From NCBI RefSeq assembly GCF_023502235.1, contig NZ_JAMFLY010000005.1, forward strand, positions 62,001 through 126,000: 64,000 bases of DNA, written 5' to 3'. Positions 53,111 through 61,320 of this stretch are shown here, in pieces; position 1 is the first letter of the stretch; each line of letters opens with the position of its first letter. Source of the stretch: Flagellimonas myxillae. GTDB taxonomy: Bacteria > Bacteroidota > Bacteroidia > Flavobacteriales > Flavobacteriaceae. The notes under the pieces are model-generated. The model had not been told where the DNA came from, searched no databases, and was given only the letters and a program-made list of their open reading frames with translations. The translations under genes were made by a program, and so were the position numbers.

Positions 53111-54103
53111 ATGAGTAAAAAAAGTGGAATCATCGTATTAATGTTAATAGGTATATTATTGACGTTTTATTTCTGGAACAAAGCAAGATCGAATAGTAGG
53201 GAAGAAGTTGATAAAATTAAGATAGGAATGGTAACTTTTCCTGGTTATGCCCCGCTCTATTTAGCCGAGGAAAAAGGGTTTTTTGAAAACGTTGATGTTC
53301 AACTAGTAAGAATTGAAGCCATAGGTGATTTGCGTTCTGCCATGAATAGCGGCAATATTGATATGTATATCGCTACACCTGACATTTTTCAGTCCACTCA
53401 GACTCAAGAACCCCCTGGAACAGGCTTTTTGGCGATTGACGAATCCTTCGGAGCTGATGGAATTGCAGTTACAAAGGATGTTAATTCAATGGCAGATTTA
53501 AAAGGTAAAAAGTTAGGTGCAGAGCCAGGATTCCCTCCATACTTTATACTTCAATATATGTTGAACGAGGATGGAATGACTTTATCCGATATTGATTTCA
53601 AAGACATTTCTTCACAGGATGCTGGTAACGCATTTGTTGCCAAACAATTGGATGCGGTCGGAACTTATGAGCCTTACCTATCAAAATCGGTGGAGCTAAG
53701 GGAAAATTCTAAAATTCTAATCTCAAGTTCAGATTTAAAGGGATTGATAGTAGATATAATATTCGCTAATGATGATTTAGCAAAGAACAAACCTGAAGTC
53801 CTAAAGGCGGTTGCTGATGGTTGGTTCAAAGCTGTTGAATACTATGAATCTAATAAGGATGAATCTATGTTAATAATGGCAAATGCTTTCGGTGTTTCAA
53901 AGGAAGAAATGATCGAAATAAAATCTGGATTATCTTGGTTGAATCTGGATGAGAACAAAAATTTATTTAAAAAGTCCAATGCCCACAATATCTATACAAC
54001 ATTTAATTTAGTCGGAGACATTCTGGAAAAGAATAATTCTAATGATGCCAGAGTTGATGCTGCAGATAAATTAACAACAAATATTATTAAACTTTACGAA
54101 TAG
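53111..54103 (+). CDS. ABC transporter substrate-binding protein (NMT1/SsuA-ThiY type)
   Basis: 330 residues. N-terminal TM anchor (IIVLMLIGILLTFYFW), no lipobox. The periplasmic binding fold shows IKIGMVTFPGYAPLYLAEEKGFFENVDVQLVRIEAIGDLRSAMNSGNIDM, ADLKGKKLGAEPGFPPYFILQYML and AKQLDAVGTYEPYL, as in nitrate/sulfonate/taurine or formyl-aminopyrimidine binding proteins. Membrane-tethered, it would bind a small organic ligand and deliver it to the permease encoded 3 bases downstream. First gene of a five-gene overlapping operon in AT-rich DNA. Confidence 0.92.
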   Translation: MSKKSGIIVLMLIGILLTFYFWNKARSNSREEVDKIKIGMVTFPGYAPLYLAEEKGFFENVDVQLVRIEAIGDLRSAMNSGNIDMYIATPDIFQSTQTQEPPGTGFLAIDESFGADGIAVTKDVNSMADLKGKKLGAEPGFPPYFILQYMLNEDGMTLSDIDFKDISSQDAGNAFVAKQLDAVGTYEPYLSKSVELRENSKILISSSDLKGLIVDIIFANDDLAKNKPEVLKAVADGWFKAVEYYESNKDESMLIMANAFGVSKEEMIEIKSGLSWLNLDENKNLFKKSNAHNIYTTFNLVGDILEKNNSNDARVDAADKLTTNIIKLYE

Positions 54104-54106
54104 TTG

Positions 54107-54862
54107 ATGAAAAGAGTAAACTCGCCTTTTCTTGTTTCCTCAATTTTAATTGTTTTTTTGTGGGTATTATCAAAAAATTTAGGATGGATAAATGATTTGT
54201 TTCTTCCGACACCTAAGCAATTATTAACAGCTTTTGTTTCTCTTTTTAGCGAACACGATTTTCTTGATGATATAATCGCTTCTGTTCTAAGAGTTTTTTC
54301 TGCATTTTTCTTTTCTGCTATAATTGCAATTCCCTTGGCCCTACTAATGTTCAATAATAAAACACTTCGCCAAATCCTTGCCCCATACATTGATTTTATC
54401 CGGTATTTACCCGTTCCAGCATTGATTCCTTTAACGATACTTTTTTTTGGAATAGGTGAAACTGCCAAAATAGTGTTATTGTTTATTGGTACTTTTTTTC
54501 AGCTAATACTTCTTATTATTGACGATTTGGACGAAATTCCCAAAGAACATTTTTATCTAACCTATTCTTTAAAATTAAATGGATTTCAGGAAATGTGGTA
54601 TATGTTTAGAAAAACATTGCCACAGATTTATGATAATTCGAGAATAACAATCGGCTGGTGTTGGACATATGTAATAATTGCAGAATTGGTTGCCTCTTCT
54701 AGCGGAATTGGTCACATGATAAAAGAAGCTCAGCGTTTTTCCAATACTCCAAATATGTATGCTGGAATTATTACAATGGGAATTATCGGTTTTGGAACCG
54801 ACTTTCTATTTAAGAAGTTCTACCCTTCATTCTTTAGGTATAAAATGAAAGCTAAAATGTAA
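54107..54862 (+). CDS. ABC transporter permease (nitrate/sulfonate/taurine/thiamine-precursor type)
   Basis: 251 residues from the ATG at 54107 (the TTG just before it is the alternative). Six TM segments and the BPD_transp_1 EAA-like loop (AYSLKLNGFQEMWYMFRKTLPQIYDNSRITIGWCWTYVIIAELVASSSGIGHMI). Closest in type to SsuC/TauC/ThiX. It starts 4 bases after the binding-protein gene and its stop overlaps the ATPase start by one base. Confidence 0.92.
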   Translation: MKRVNSPFLVSSILIVFLWVLSKNLGWINDLFLPTPKQLLTAFVSLFSEHDFLDDIIASVLRVFSAFFFSAIIAIPLALLMFNNKTLRQILAPYIDFIRYLPVPALIPLTILFFGIGETAKIVLLFIGTFFQLILLIIDDLDEIPKEHFYLTYSLKLNGFQEMWYMFRKTLPQIYDNSRITIGWCWTYVIIAELVASSSGIGHMIKEAQRFSNTPNMYAGIITMGIIGFGTDFLFKKFYPSFFRYKMKAKM

Positions 54863-55590
54863 TGATGATAGAAATTCAAGGATTAACCAAGCGTTTTGGC
54901 CAACTAGTTGTTTTTGAAAACTTCAACCTTTCGATCCGAAAAGGGGAAACAGTTGCCTTGGTTGGTCCAAGCGGGTGCGGAAAAACCACCCTATTAAATT
55001 GCGTCACTGGTTTAGACAAGAATTATGACGGTCAAATTCTGATAAATGGTCTAAACTCAAAGGAGTATTTACAGGAAAAAAGAATTTCTATAGTCCTTCA
55101 GAGATATTCTAATTTTGAATGGCAAACAATAAACGAAAATATACGCAGTGCCTTTGTTAACAGAAATATTACTAGTGAGGAACAAGAAAAAACTATCAAT
55201 AATCTAATAGAAAGAACTGGGCTATTAGGATTCGAAAACAGTTACATCAATGAGCTCTCTGGCGGAATGCAACAAAGAGTTGCTGTTGCCAGAGCATTAG
55301 CTCAAAGCAATGAAATTCTAGCATTCGACGAACCTTTTGGCTCTTTGGACATCGAAAATAGGAGCTCTTTACAAATCCTGTTCAGAGAACAAATTACCAA
55401 AAAAAATCTTACAGCAATTTTCATTACTCACGATATTGAAGAAGCGATATTAGTCTCCGAACGGATTGCAATCCTCAAGAAAATCCCCTCCCTGGTAACT
55501 AAAATAATTGAAACAAATAATATTACAGATAAATACTCCCAAGAGTTCAATTCATTGAAAGAGGAGGTAGAAAAAACCTTAAAATTATGA
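54862..55590 (+). CDS. ABC transporter ATP-binding protein (SsuB/TauB type)
   Basis: 242 residues (or 241 from the second ATG at 54865). Walker A GPSGCGKTT (Lys41), Q-loop VLQRYSNFEW, signature LSGGMQQRVAVARAL, Walker B EILAFDEPFGSLD and H-loop FITHDIEEAI are all intact. Powers the import system. Its stop overlaps the next start as ATGA (55587-55590), so the following unknown gene is translationally coupled to the transporter. Confidence 0.95.
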   Translation: MMIEIQGLTKRFGQLVVFENFNLSIRKGETVALVGPSGCGKTTLLNCVTGLDKNYDGQILINGLNSKEYLQEKRISIVLQRYSNFEWQTINENIRSAFVNRNITSEEQEKTINNLIERTGLLGFENSYINELSGGMQQRVAVARALAQSNEILAFDEPFGSLDIENRSSLQILFREQITKKNLTAIFITHDIEEAILVSERIAILKKIPSLVTKIIETNNITDKYSQEFNSLKEEVEKTLKL

Positions 55591-56318
55591 GTACTCTAAC
55601 TAAATCACTGATAAAAGATCTAAAAGCTAACTCAAAAGGAATTTTCACAATTGTCTTATTGCTATTGGGCCTAATAGTCAATAAGGTCATAAATGAGACC
55701 AAAACTGTTGAGGATATCGTTTTTATGGTATTCGCAACAATTGTAACTTTCGGGATCTACATATTGCAAATTTGGGTTCTTGGCGATTCAAAAAACAAAA
55801 AAATCGATGAGCTTGTCGGTTTTTATACAAGCAAACTTTCTGAAGCAAAGGATTGGTATTATTCACATGAACGTCTATCCCAAATTGAGAAAGAATACTG
55901 TAAAAAGAATATGGAAACAATTTGGGTAGCTTCGTCTAACCTTGATTATGAAACTAAGAAATCACCATTTTACGAAGCGATAAAAGACAACTTAAAAGAG
56001 GGAATTTCTTACTACTACATTATCCCTCAACGCAAACTTCCTGAATTAAAAAATAGAGTAAATTCATTGAGAAATTATTGCAAGAATACAAGTGGTAAAA
56101 TTGAATTTATTGGATTGGAAGAAGATGGATTATTTCTCTTCCTTTCAAACATTGTTATTTATAACGATAAAAAAACAGGAGAACCGGAAGCATTCAAGGA
56201 ATTACAAATTGATGAGAGGTTGGAAAATAGGGCTTGGGTAAAAATAAATGACAATAATCCAGATTTTAGTAGATTGATTTCAAAATTTGAAGAATCCATT
56301 AAAAACAAAATACGCTGA
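55587..56318 (+). CDS. Unrecognised two-TM protein of the transporter/HDO operon
   Basis: 243 residues. Two N-terminal TM helices (GIFTIVLLLLGLIVNKVI and IVFMVFATIVTFGIYILQIWVL), then a ~165-residue soluble part. It contains IWVASSNLDYETKKSPFYEAIKDNL and SYYYIIPQRKLPELKNRVNSL, a pattern that recalls the PLD-like fold (strand, small loop, helix) without any HKD motif; this is a guess. The start overlaps the ATPase gene by 4 bases and its stop overlaps the HDO gene start by one base, so it should be part of the same functional unit, perhaps as membrane scaffold or sensor. Confidence 0.8.
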   Translation: MSTLTKSLIKDLKANSKGIFTIVLLLLGLIVNKVINETKTVEDIVFMVFATIVTFGIYILQIWVLGDSKNKKIDELVGFYTSKLSEAKDWYYSHERLSQIEKEYCKKNMETIWVASSNLDYETKKSPFYEAIKDNLKEGISYYYIIPQRKLPELKNRVNSLRNYCKNTSGKIEFIGLEEDGLFLFLSNIVIYNDKKTGEPEAFKELQIDERLENRAWVKINDNNPDFSRLISKFEESIKNKIR

Positions 56319-57067
56319 TGGATGTAGAAGTTTACATAAAGGAATTAAAAAAATACAATTCAATAAATAGAGATGAAAACCCTTTTCATAAGACACTTAA
56401 TTCTCTAGGGAAAATTCAATTACAAGCCGTATTGTTACAATATTCATATTTCCCTAAAAATATAGTGGCAATTTTAGTGTCAGCAACATATAACTTAAGT
56501 TTCAATGGTTGTTCAGAACTTTCTTCGGAGTTAATAAGAAACATTAACGAAGAACTTGGGGTATATTCAGAGGAAACTGCTTTGGCAATTCCTGAACCAC
56601 ATTATACAATTTTACGGAAGGCCCTTTTAGAAGGTTTAAATATTGAAATTGGTTGCTTACAACCGTCTGTAAGTACAGAAACGTTCATTAATAAGTTATT
56701 TGATTTTGTCAATCAAACTAATATAAATATAGCGTTAGGAGCTATTTTTGCTCTTGAAAGTTCAGCAATACCTGAATTGGAAATTGTTTTGGACATTGTT
56801 AAGAAACGATTTAGTATGGAAAATAGGGAAACTCCAAAATATCTGCTTGACTTCTTTCTTTTTCATATTAATGAAATAGAAATTGGTCACAGAGATAGGT
56901 TTTTTGAACTTTGCTCTATGTATTTGTCAACTAAAAAACAAAAGATTGAGTTTGAGTTAGGGTTTAAGAATGTTCTGAAAGAAATGGATAAATGGTGGTT
57001 TAACATGTATGAAGATATTGTTCATTCGAAGACAAATCTTGCCAAGGAGGACAGTATTCATTTTTAA
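56318..57067 (+). CDS. Heme-oxygenase-like diiron oxidase/oxygenase (HDO; iron-containing redox enzyme family)
   Basis: 249 residues, all-helical. Metal-ligand pattern of the HDO superfamily: Glu79 in NINEELG, His95 in PEPHYTILRKAL, Glu147 in FALESSAIPELE, and His183-x4-Glu188-x2-His191 in FHINEIEIGH (Asp is more usual at 188). Relatives include UndA, CADD/PqqC-like proteins and N-oxygenases that oxidise or fragment small amines, amino acids or fatty acids. With its own ABC importer in the same operon, it likely acts in the cytosol on the imported compound. TenA-like thiamine salvage is an alternative, but the preserved metal ligands favour an oxidase. Confidence 0.85.
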   Translation: MDVEVYIKELKKYNSINRDENPFHKTLNSLGKIQLQAVLLQYSYFPKNIVAILVSATYNLSFNGCSELSSELIRNINEELGVYSEETALAIPEPHYTILRKALLEGLNIEIGCLQPSVSTETFINKLFDFVNQTNINIALGAIFALESSAIPELEIVLDIVKKRFSMENRETPKYLLDFFLFHINEIEIGHRDRFFELCSMYLSTKKQKIEFELGFKNVLKEMDKWWFNMYEDIVHSKTNLAKEDSIHF

Positions 57068-57161
57068 TATTAGCTTATATCTAAGTGTAACAATAGCGCT
57101 CTTTAAGGGGACAACTTGTAAAAATGGAATAATCGAATAGAGAACTTTGCCATCAAGTTTC

Positions 57162-57455
57162 TCACCCCCTCAAAACCCCAATAATCCCTCTTAGGGCAGT
57201 CACCACTTGCTGAACTTCCCTTTGGGTAAAGGCTTCTTGCTCCACATAAAACAGCATTTCTATCCCGAGATCTAGGACTTTGGCCAATTCGGCGGGGCCG
57301 CCATAGCCATCTTTTACCAATTCATTTAGTTGTGCCAACTGTTCTTCCGTCAACTTCATTGCATCATTTTCTTCGTCCAATATCCAAAATCTTTTTTGGT
57401 TCTCTAGCCCTATATATCGGCCCAAGTTATCCATACTTTTGGGTTTTAGGGTCAT
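57162..57455 (-). CDS. Small hypothetical protein
   Basis: 97 residues (90 if the second ATG at 57434 is used). Acidic and helical: MKLTEEQLAQLNELVKDGYGGPAELAKVLDLGIEMLFYVEQEAFTQREVQQVVTALRGII. No named family recognised; no TM or signal. Base composition returns to that of the core genome, so it marks the right edge of the AT-rich insert. Convergent with the HDO operon. Confidence 0.7.
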   Translation of the reverse strand: MTLKPKSMDNLGRYIGLENQKRFWILDEENDAMKLTEEQLAQLNELVKDGYGGPAELAKVLDLGIEMLFYVEQEAFTQREVQQVVTALRGIIGVLRG

Positions 57456-57559
57456 AACAAATTATGACTTTGCTTTTTTTGCACAGAACTTGAACTTAAA
57501 GAGCTTTTCAACTTTTAGACTTTCCTACCTTTAACCCCATCACCATTCCACCCATCAAC

Positions 57560-58123
57560 ATGCAAAACCTCTTACAGTCCATTTCCACCCGTGCCTATGT
57601 AAGCGTGCCGCTAAAAGAGGCCATCCAATCTTGTTTTGAGGTGGTGGAAACCCAAAAGGGCGAGAAAATATTGTTGGAAAACAGTCGCGCCAGTCACCTT
57701 TGGTTTATAGAAAAAGGCGCCCTTCACACCTATTACCACCACAACGGCAAACCCATTACCTCATGGTTCTATACCGAAAACCAATTTGTTACCGCCTGGT
57801 ACAGTTTTTATGCCCAAAAGCCCAGTTTTGAGGAGGTGGAATGTCTGGAGGCCTGCGTGCTGTACCGCATCAGTTACTCCAACTACCAAAAACTTATTGC
57901 CGACTTTCCGGCCTTTGGCAACTTTGCCCGTTTGCTGGCCGAAGAAATGCTGGCCTTTTTGGACGAGTTCTCCAAAGGGTGGTCTTTCCTATCCGCCAAA
58001 GAAAAGTACCAATTGCTAAAGCAGAGCTTCCCACAGTTGGAGCTTCGGGTAAAATTGGGGCTGATTGCCTCCTTTTTGGGCGTTACCCAAGAGACCTTGA
58101 GCCGTATTCGCGCCCAAAAGTGA
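57560..58123 (+). CDS. Crp/Fnr-family regulator (cyclic-nucleotide-binding-like)
   Basis: 187 residues. N-terminal beta-roll (GEKILLENSRASHLWFIEKGALHTYYHHNGKPITSWFYTENQFVT), long dimer helix, and a C-terminal winged helix cut to the recognition helix (VKLGLIASFLGVTQETLSRIRAQK). Typical Bacteroidota short Crp type without Fe-S cysteines. An FNR/CRP-like inverted repeat sits just after its stop codon in front of the next gene, suggesting it activates that gene. Confidence 0.93.
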   Translation: MQNLLQSISTRAYVSVPLKEAIQSCFEVVETQKGEKILLENSRASHLWFIEKGALHTYYHHNGKPITSWFYTENQFVTAWYSFYAQKPSFEEVECLEACVLYRISYSNYQKLIADFPAFGNFARLLAEEMLAFLDEFSKGWSFLSAKEKYQLLKQSFPQLELRVKLGLIASFLGVTQETLSRIRAQK

Positions 58124-58126
58124 TTT

Positions 58127-58172
58127 TTTTGATCTAGGTCAAAAGAACCCAAAAAAAGCCCCCCTACTTTTG
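58127..58172 (+). promoter_or_regulatory. FNR-like box and -7 element upstream of 58189
   Basis: TTTTGATCTAGGTCAAAA at 58127-58144 is a near-perfect palindrome; its core TTGATCTAGGTCAA differs from the FNR consensus TTGAT-N4-ATCAA at one base. TACTTTTG at 58165-58172 is a good -7 element. With a start near 58179 the box is centred at about -43, the class II activator position. Confidence 0.65.
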
Positions 58173-58188
58173 TCCAAAACAATTAAAC

Positions 58189-58698
58189 ATGAAAAATTCG
58201 ACCTTAGTTTTTAGGAGTTTGGGGATCATCATTTTCCTGGCCGGACTGGCCCATCTGTTCTCCTTTGGAGTGGATGTTAGCGATGACACCCCTACTCTCA
58301 CCAGCGAAACCCCATCCGAACCCATGGAACAGGGCAAAGTGGCAACTCCTGCGGAGAACACGGAGACCGATTTCCTTACAGACCAATGGAAAGTGGCCTA
58401 CAATACCGATGATTTTAAAGGGGCCATTATCTACAGTATTAAAAAGGAAGGGAAAGTGTACAACGCCTATACCCATCAATACGAAGATGAAAACGGCTAT
58501 GCCGAAAAGGCCGAGGGCAGCAAGGCGCTGACCATCACTTCGTTTAACGGCAGCAAGGGCAAGGGCATCTACAACATTGAATATGAAGGGAAGCAATACG
58601 AAGTGGACTGCAAGATCGCCCAAGTGGACGAAAACACCTTTACCCTAAGCTACGACTACTACGGTTATGGCGATGTGGAAACCTGGAAAAGACACTAA
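58189..58698 (+). CDS. Hypothetical membrane-anchored or secreted protein
   Basis: 169 residues. Hydrophobic N-terminus (SLGIIIFLAGLAHLFSF), a ~40-residue Thr/Ser/Pro/Glu-rich linker, then a ~100-residue beta-rich domain (WKVAYNTDDFKGAIIYSIKKEGKVYNAYTHQYEDENG...VDENTFTLSYDYYGYGDVETW). Family not recognised. Two bases before the sterol-desaturase-like gene, so the two form an operon, probably under the FNR-like box. Confidence 0.75.
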   Translation: MKNSTLVFRSLGIIIFLAGLAHLFSFGVDVSDDTPTLTSETPSEPMEQGKVATPAENTETDFLTDQWKVAYNTDDFKGAIIYSIKKEGKVYNAYTHQYEDENGYAEKAEGSKALTITSFNGSKGKGIYNIEYEGKQYEVDCKIAQVDENTFTLSYDYYGYGDVETWKRH

Positions 58699-58700
58699 GC

Positions 58701-59582
58701 ATGATTGATTTTTTAGCTAAAAAACTGGATTGGTTGGATGTGCACCAATTGTTCTACATCTTCAACGACCTGAGTCTGTTTTACATTATTATACCCTTTT
58801 TTGTGCTGGAGCTGATTCGCTACGCCTACCTAAAAAGGCTGGACAAGGATTTGGTGCTGGACAGTATTGCCAACGTGATCACCTTTGGTGGCTTCTTTTT
58901 GGTGGAGGTTATTTTGGGCATCCTGGCCATTACCAAGGTGTACTATTGGGTCTATAACAACATTAGTCTGCCGCATTTGGAGCTCAATTGGGCCACGGTC
59001 ATCTGCTGTGTGCTGCTTGCGGATTTTGCCTACTACTGGGAGCACCGCACCATGCACAGGATCGGGATTGGGTGGGCCACCCATACCGTGCACCACAGCT
59101 CACCGCATTTTAATATGTCCGTCGCCTACCGTTTTGGCCCGCTGGATGCCATTATGCCCGTTGTGTTTTCGCTTCCGATCGTAATGTTGGGCTTTGATCC
59201 CATTCTGGTGCTGTTGTCCGAAGTCTTTGTGCAGGTCTTTCAGACCTTGTTGCACACGGAGATTATTGGCAAGCTCACCAAACCCATTGAGTTTATCTTT
59301 AATACGCCATCGCACCACCGCGTGCACCACGGCTCCAACAGGCAGTATTGGGATAAGAACTACGCCGGGATACTGATTATTTGGGATAGGATGCTGGGCA
59401 CTTTTGAGCCGGAAAAGGAAAAGGTGGTCTATGGTATTTCGCAACCCATAAACAGCGTAAACCCCATTGTGGTGTTCTTCCACGGCATTAGCCGCTTTGT
59501 GAAAAAATTGGGGCAGATCAAGGGCTTTTCCAACAAGTTGCTGGCTTTTTTAAAACCCCCGGATTGGATGCCCAAACAATAA
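58701..59582 (+). CDS. Sterol desaturase / fatty-acid hydroxylase family protein
   Basis: 293 residues, about four TM helices and the three diiron His clusters of the superfamily: YYWEHRTMHR, THTVHHSSPHFN and HHRVHHGSNRQYWDKNYAG. Members hydroxylate or desaturate sterols, carotenoids or sphingoid/fatty acids, or cleave ether lipids, in the inner membrane with O2. An O2-dependent enzyme next to a Crp/Fnr regulator fits oxygen-linked control. Confidence 0.93.
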   Translation: MIDFLAKKLDWLDVHQLFYIFNDLSLFYIIIPFFVLELIRYAYLKRLDKDLVLDSIANVITFGGFFLVEVILGILAITKVYYWVYNNISLPHLELNWATVICCVLLADFAYYWEHRTMHRIGIGWATHTVHHSSPHFNMSVAYRFGPLDAIMPVVFSLPIVMLGFDPILVLLSEVFVQVFQTLLHTEIIGKLTKPIEFIFNTPSHHRVHHGSNRQYWDKNYAGILIIWDRMLGTFEPEKEKVVYGISQPINSVNPIVVFFHGISRFVKKLGQIKGFSNKLLAFLKPPDWMPKQ

Positions 59583-59596
59583 GTATTTTTAAGCAC

Positions 59597-60313
59597 ATGA
59601 AACCGAACAATTTTATATTCGCCGACCTTTCCACTTACACGCCCAAAGAAACCATGGCCTTTTACGAAACTGTTTTTGGGTGGACGTATTACGAAGCTGA
59701 TGGGTATTATTCGGCCTACAAGGGCAATAAAGAGATTTGCGGCCTATACGAAACCCCGGAAAAGTTTAAACAAATGCGGATGCCCCATTTTTGGATGTCC
59801 TACATTCAGGTGAACAGTGTGGAACGGACCGTGGAAAAAGCCCGGGAGTTGGGCGGCATCATCGAAATGGTGGACGAAAGCGAACTGGGCAAGGTAGCTT
59901 TGATTCGTGACCCTCAAGGGTCGGGCTTTACCGTTTACGAAGGTGACCAACTCACCCACACCCGCACCCTGAACGAGCCCGGTACTCTTATCTGGAACGA
60001 ACTCCATGTGTCCAACGCAGCCAAGGTGATTCCTTTGTATAAGGGTATTTTTAATTGGACGTTTGAAGATCAGGTGCATAGCACTTATAACATCCAAAAT
60101 CACCAAGGCGAACATATTGCCGACCTTATGGAAATGTCCAACGACGATAAGGGCAAGTACGAATATTGGGTCTGTACGTTTGGGGTTGAAAATCTTGATA
60201 AGACACGAGATAAAATCCTGAATCTGGGTGGTACTCTGGTTTCGGAAGAGGACTTCCGAATCTTGATGACGGATAATTCTGGGGAGGCGTTTTTTTACAT
60301 ACAGGGAATATAG
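59597..60313 (+). CDS. VOC-family (glyoxalase/dioxygenase-like) protein
   Basis: 238 residues from ATG 59597 (MKPNNFIFADLSTYTPKETMAFY); an in-frame ATG at 59564 lies inside the upstream gene. Two tandem VOC modules: ~5-118 (ETVFGWTYYEADGYYSAYKG...VALIRDPQGSGFTVYEG) and ~125-238 (TLIWNELHVSNAAKVIPLYKGIFNWTFED...FRILMTDNSGEAFFYIQG). Function cannot be assigned; such proteins range from metal enzymes to drug-binding proteins. Metal ligands look incomplete. Confidence 0.9.
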   Translation: MKPNNFIFADLSTYTPKETMAFYETVFGWTYYEADGYYSAYKGNKEICGLYETPEKFKQMRMPHFWMSYIQVNSVERTVEKARELGGIIEMVDESELGKVALIRDPQGSGFTVYEGDQLTHTRTLNEPGTLIWNELHVSNAAKVIPLYKGIFNWTFEDQVHSTYNIQNHQGEHIADLMEMSNDDKGKYEYWVCTFGVENLDKTRDKILNLGGTLVSEEDFRILMTDNSGEAFFYIQGI

Positions 60314-60382
60314 GTTACTAGTGGTTTTCTTTTTGATCTTATAAAACTGTACTTTTCCTAAAGCAGACTAAGCCTATTCCGC

Positions 60383-61045
60383 ATGGATTACACTACCATC
60401 CTGATCATTGTTGCCGTTGCCGTAGTATTAAAAAACTTGGTGCCCAAGCTGGTCAAATTTGGAGAACCAGTGAAATCCCCCAACAAAAGTGAATGGGATT
60501 ATAAAGTGAAGTTTGCCAAGCTAAACAAAGAATTGTTCAACAAATCAAACCCAGAAGAAAAGGAAGAATTACTTTATTACTACACTCAAAAATTAAGACA
60601 AAAGGACAATCATGGTGAGACTTCGTTCCTGGAAATGCCCAAACCCTTACAAGTGGTCTACCTTATAAACGAACTGGAAGCCGAGGTGCAAAACGGAGGT
60701 TTTTTGCAGTTCTTCACCAATTCATCGGGGCAATTTGCCCAAGAAACCTTGGATGCGCTGGACCTGATTGGCGATACAGCAGCCAAGCAGCTTTTGGAGG
60801 AAGCCGTAGCATTAATAAATGAGCATAGCGGACTGATGCAAATCACCAAAACAAAACTGGAGGCTATGCACCTCCACGCAATTTTTGAGACTTCTGATTT
60901 ATACGACAATGAGTCTTTAATGGAAGCTATGAATGAGTTGGATAGGAAGTTTTACGACCTTAAATCTAGCTACTCCAAGCTAAAAATGGCCTATTTTGAA
61001 AAACACAAAGAGGAGGTTTGGGAAAACAGGAAAAATAAACAATGA
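60383..61045 (+). CDS. DMP19-family protein with N-terminal TM helix
   Basis: 220 residues. N-terminal TM (TTILIIVAVAVVLKNLV), then a DMP19/DUF4375 domain: VVYLINELEAEVQNGGFLQFFTNSSGQFAQETLDALDLIGDTAAKQLLEEAV. In Neisseria DMP19 is a DNA-mimic protein; most family members have unknown roles and some occur as immunity-like genes. Next gene follows after 11 bases. Confidence 0.88.
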   Translation: MDYTTILIIVAVAVVLKNLVPKLVKFGEPVKSPNKSEWDYKVKFAKLNKELFNKSNPEEKEELLYYYTQKLRQKDNHGETSFLEMPKPLQVVYLINELEAEVQNGGFLQFFTNSSGQFAQETLDALDLIGDTAAKQLLEEAVALINEHSGLMQITKTKLEAMHLHAIFETSDLYDNESLMEAMNELDRKFYDLKSSYSKLKMAYFEKHKEEVWENRKNKQ

Positions 61046-61056
61046 TAACATTTTAG

Positions 61057-61320
61057 ATGACAAAATATTTCAAGAGAAATTGGACAGAAACACGAGGGGA
61101 CGAATTTGATTCATGGGGAACCTGTATTTACTACTTTGAAGTGGATGATGAAGGAATTCCAACTAAGCAAATGGAACTTTATGAAAATGGGAATAGACTA
61201 AGATACCATATAGAAAGGATATTTGATGACTATGGAAAATTAGGTGACCAACCTTTAGATTTAAAAGAATTTGGGAAATATAAAATTGGAAAAGACGAAT
61301 TTGAAAGTGAATGGCAATAG
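61057..61320 (+). CDS. DUF6881 domain protein
   Basis: 87 residues. Pattern YFEVDDEGIPTKQMELYENGNRLRYHIERIFDDYGKLGDQPLDLKEF...IGKDEFESEW matches my recollection of DUF6881, a small domain often in toxin-immunity contexts. Its TAG stop (61318-61320) is followed, in the same frame, by 79 open codons. Clearly AT-richer than flanking genes and probably acquired. Confidence 0.8.
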   Translation: MTKYFKRNWTETRGDEFDSWGTCIYYFEVDDEGIPTKQMELYENGNRLRYHIERIFDDYGKLGDQPLDLKEFGKYKIGKDEFESEWQ

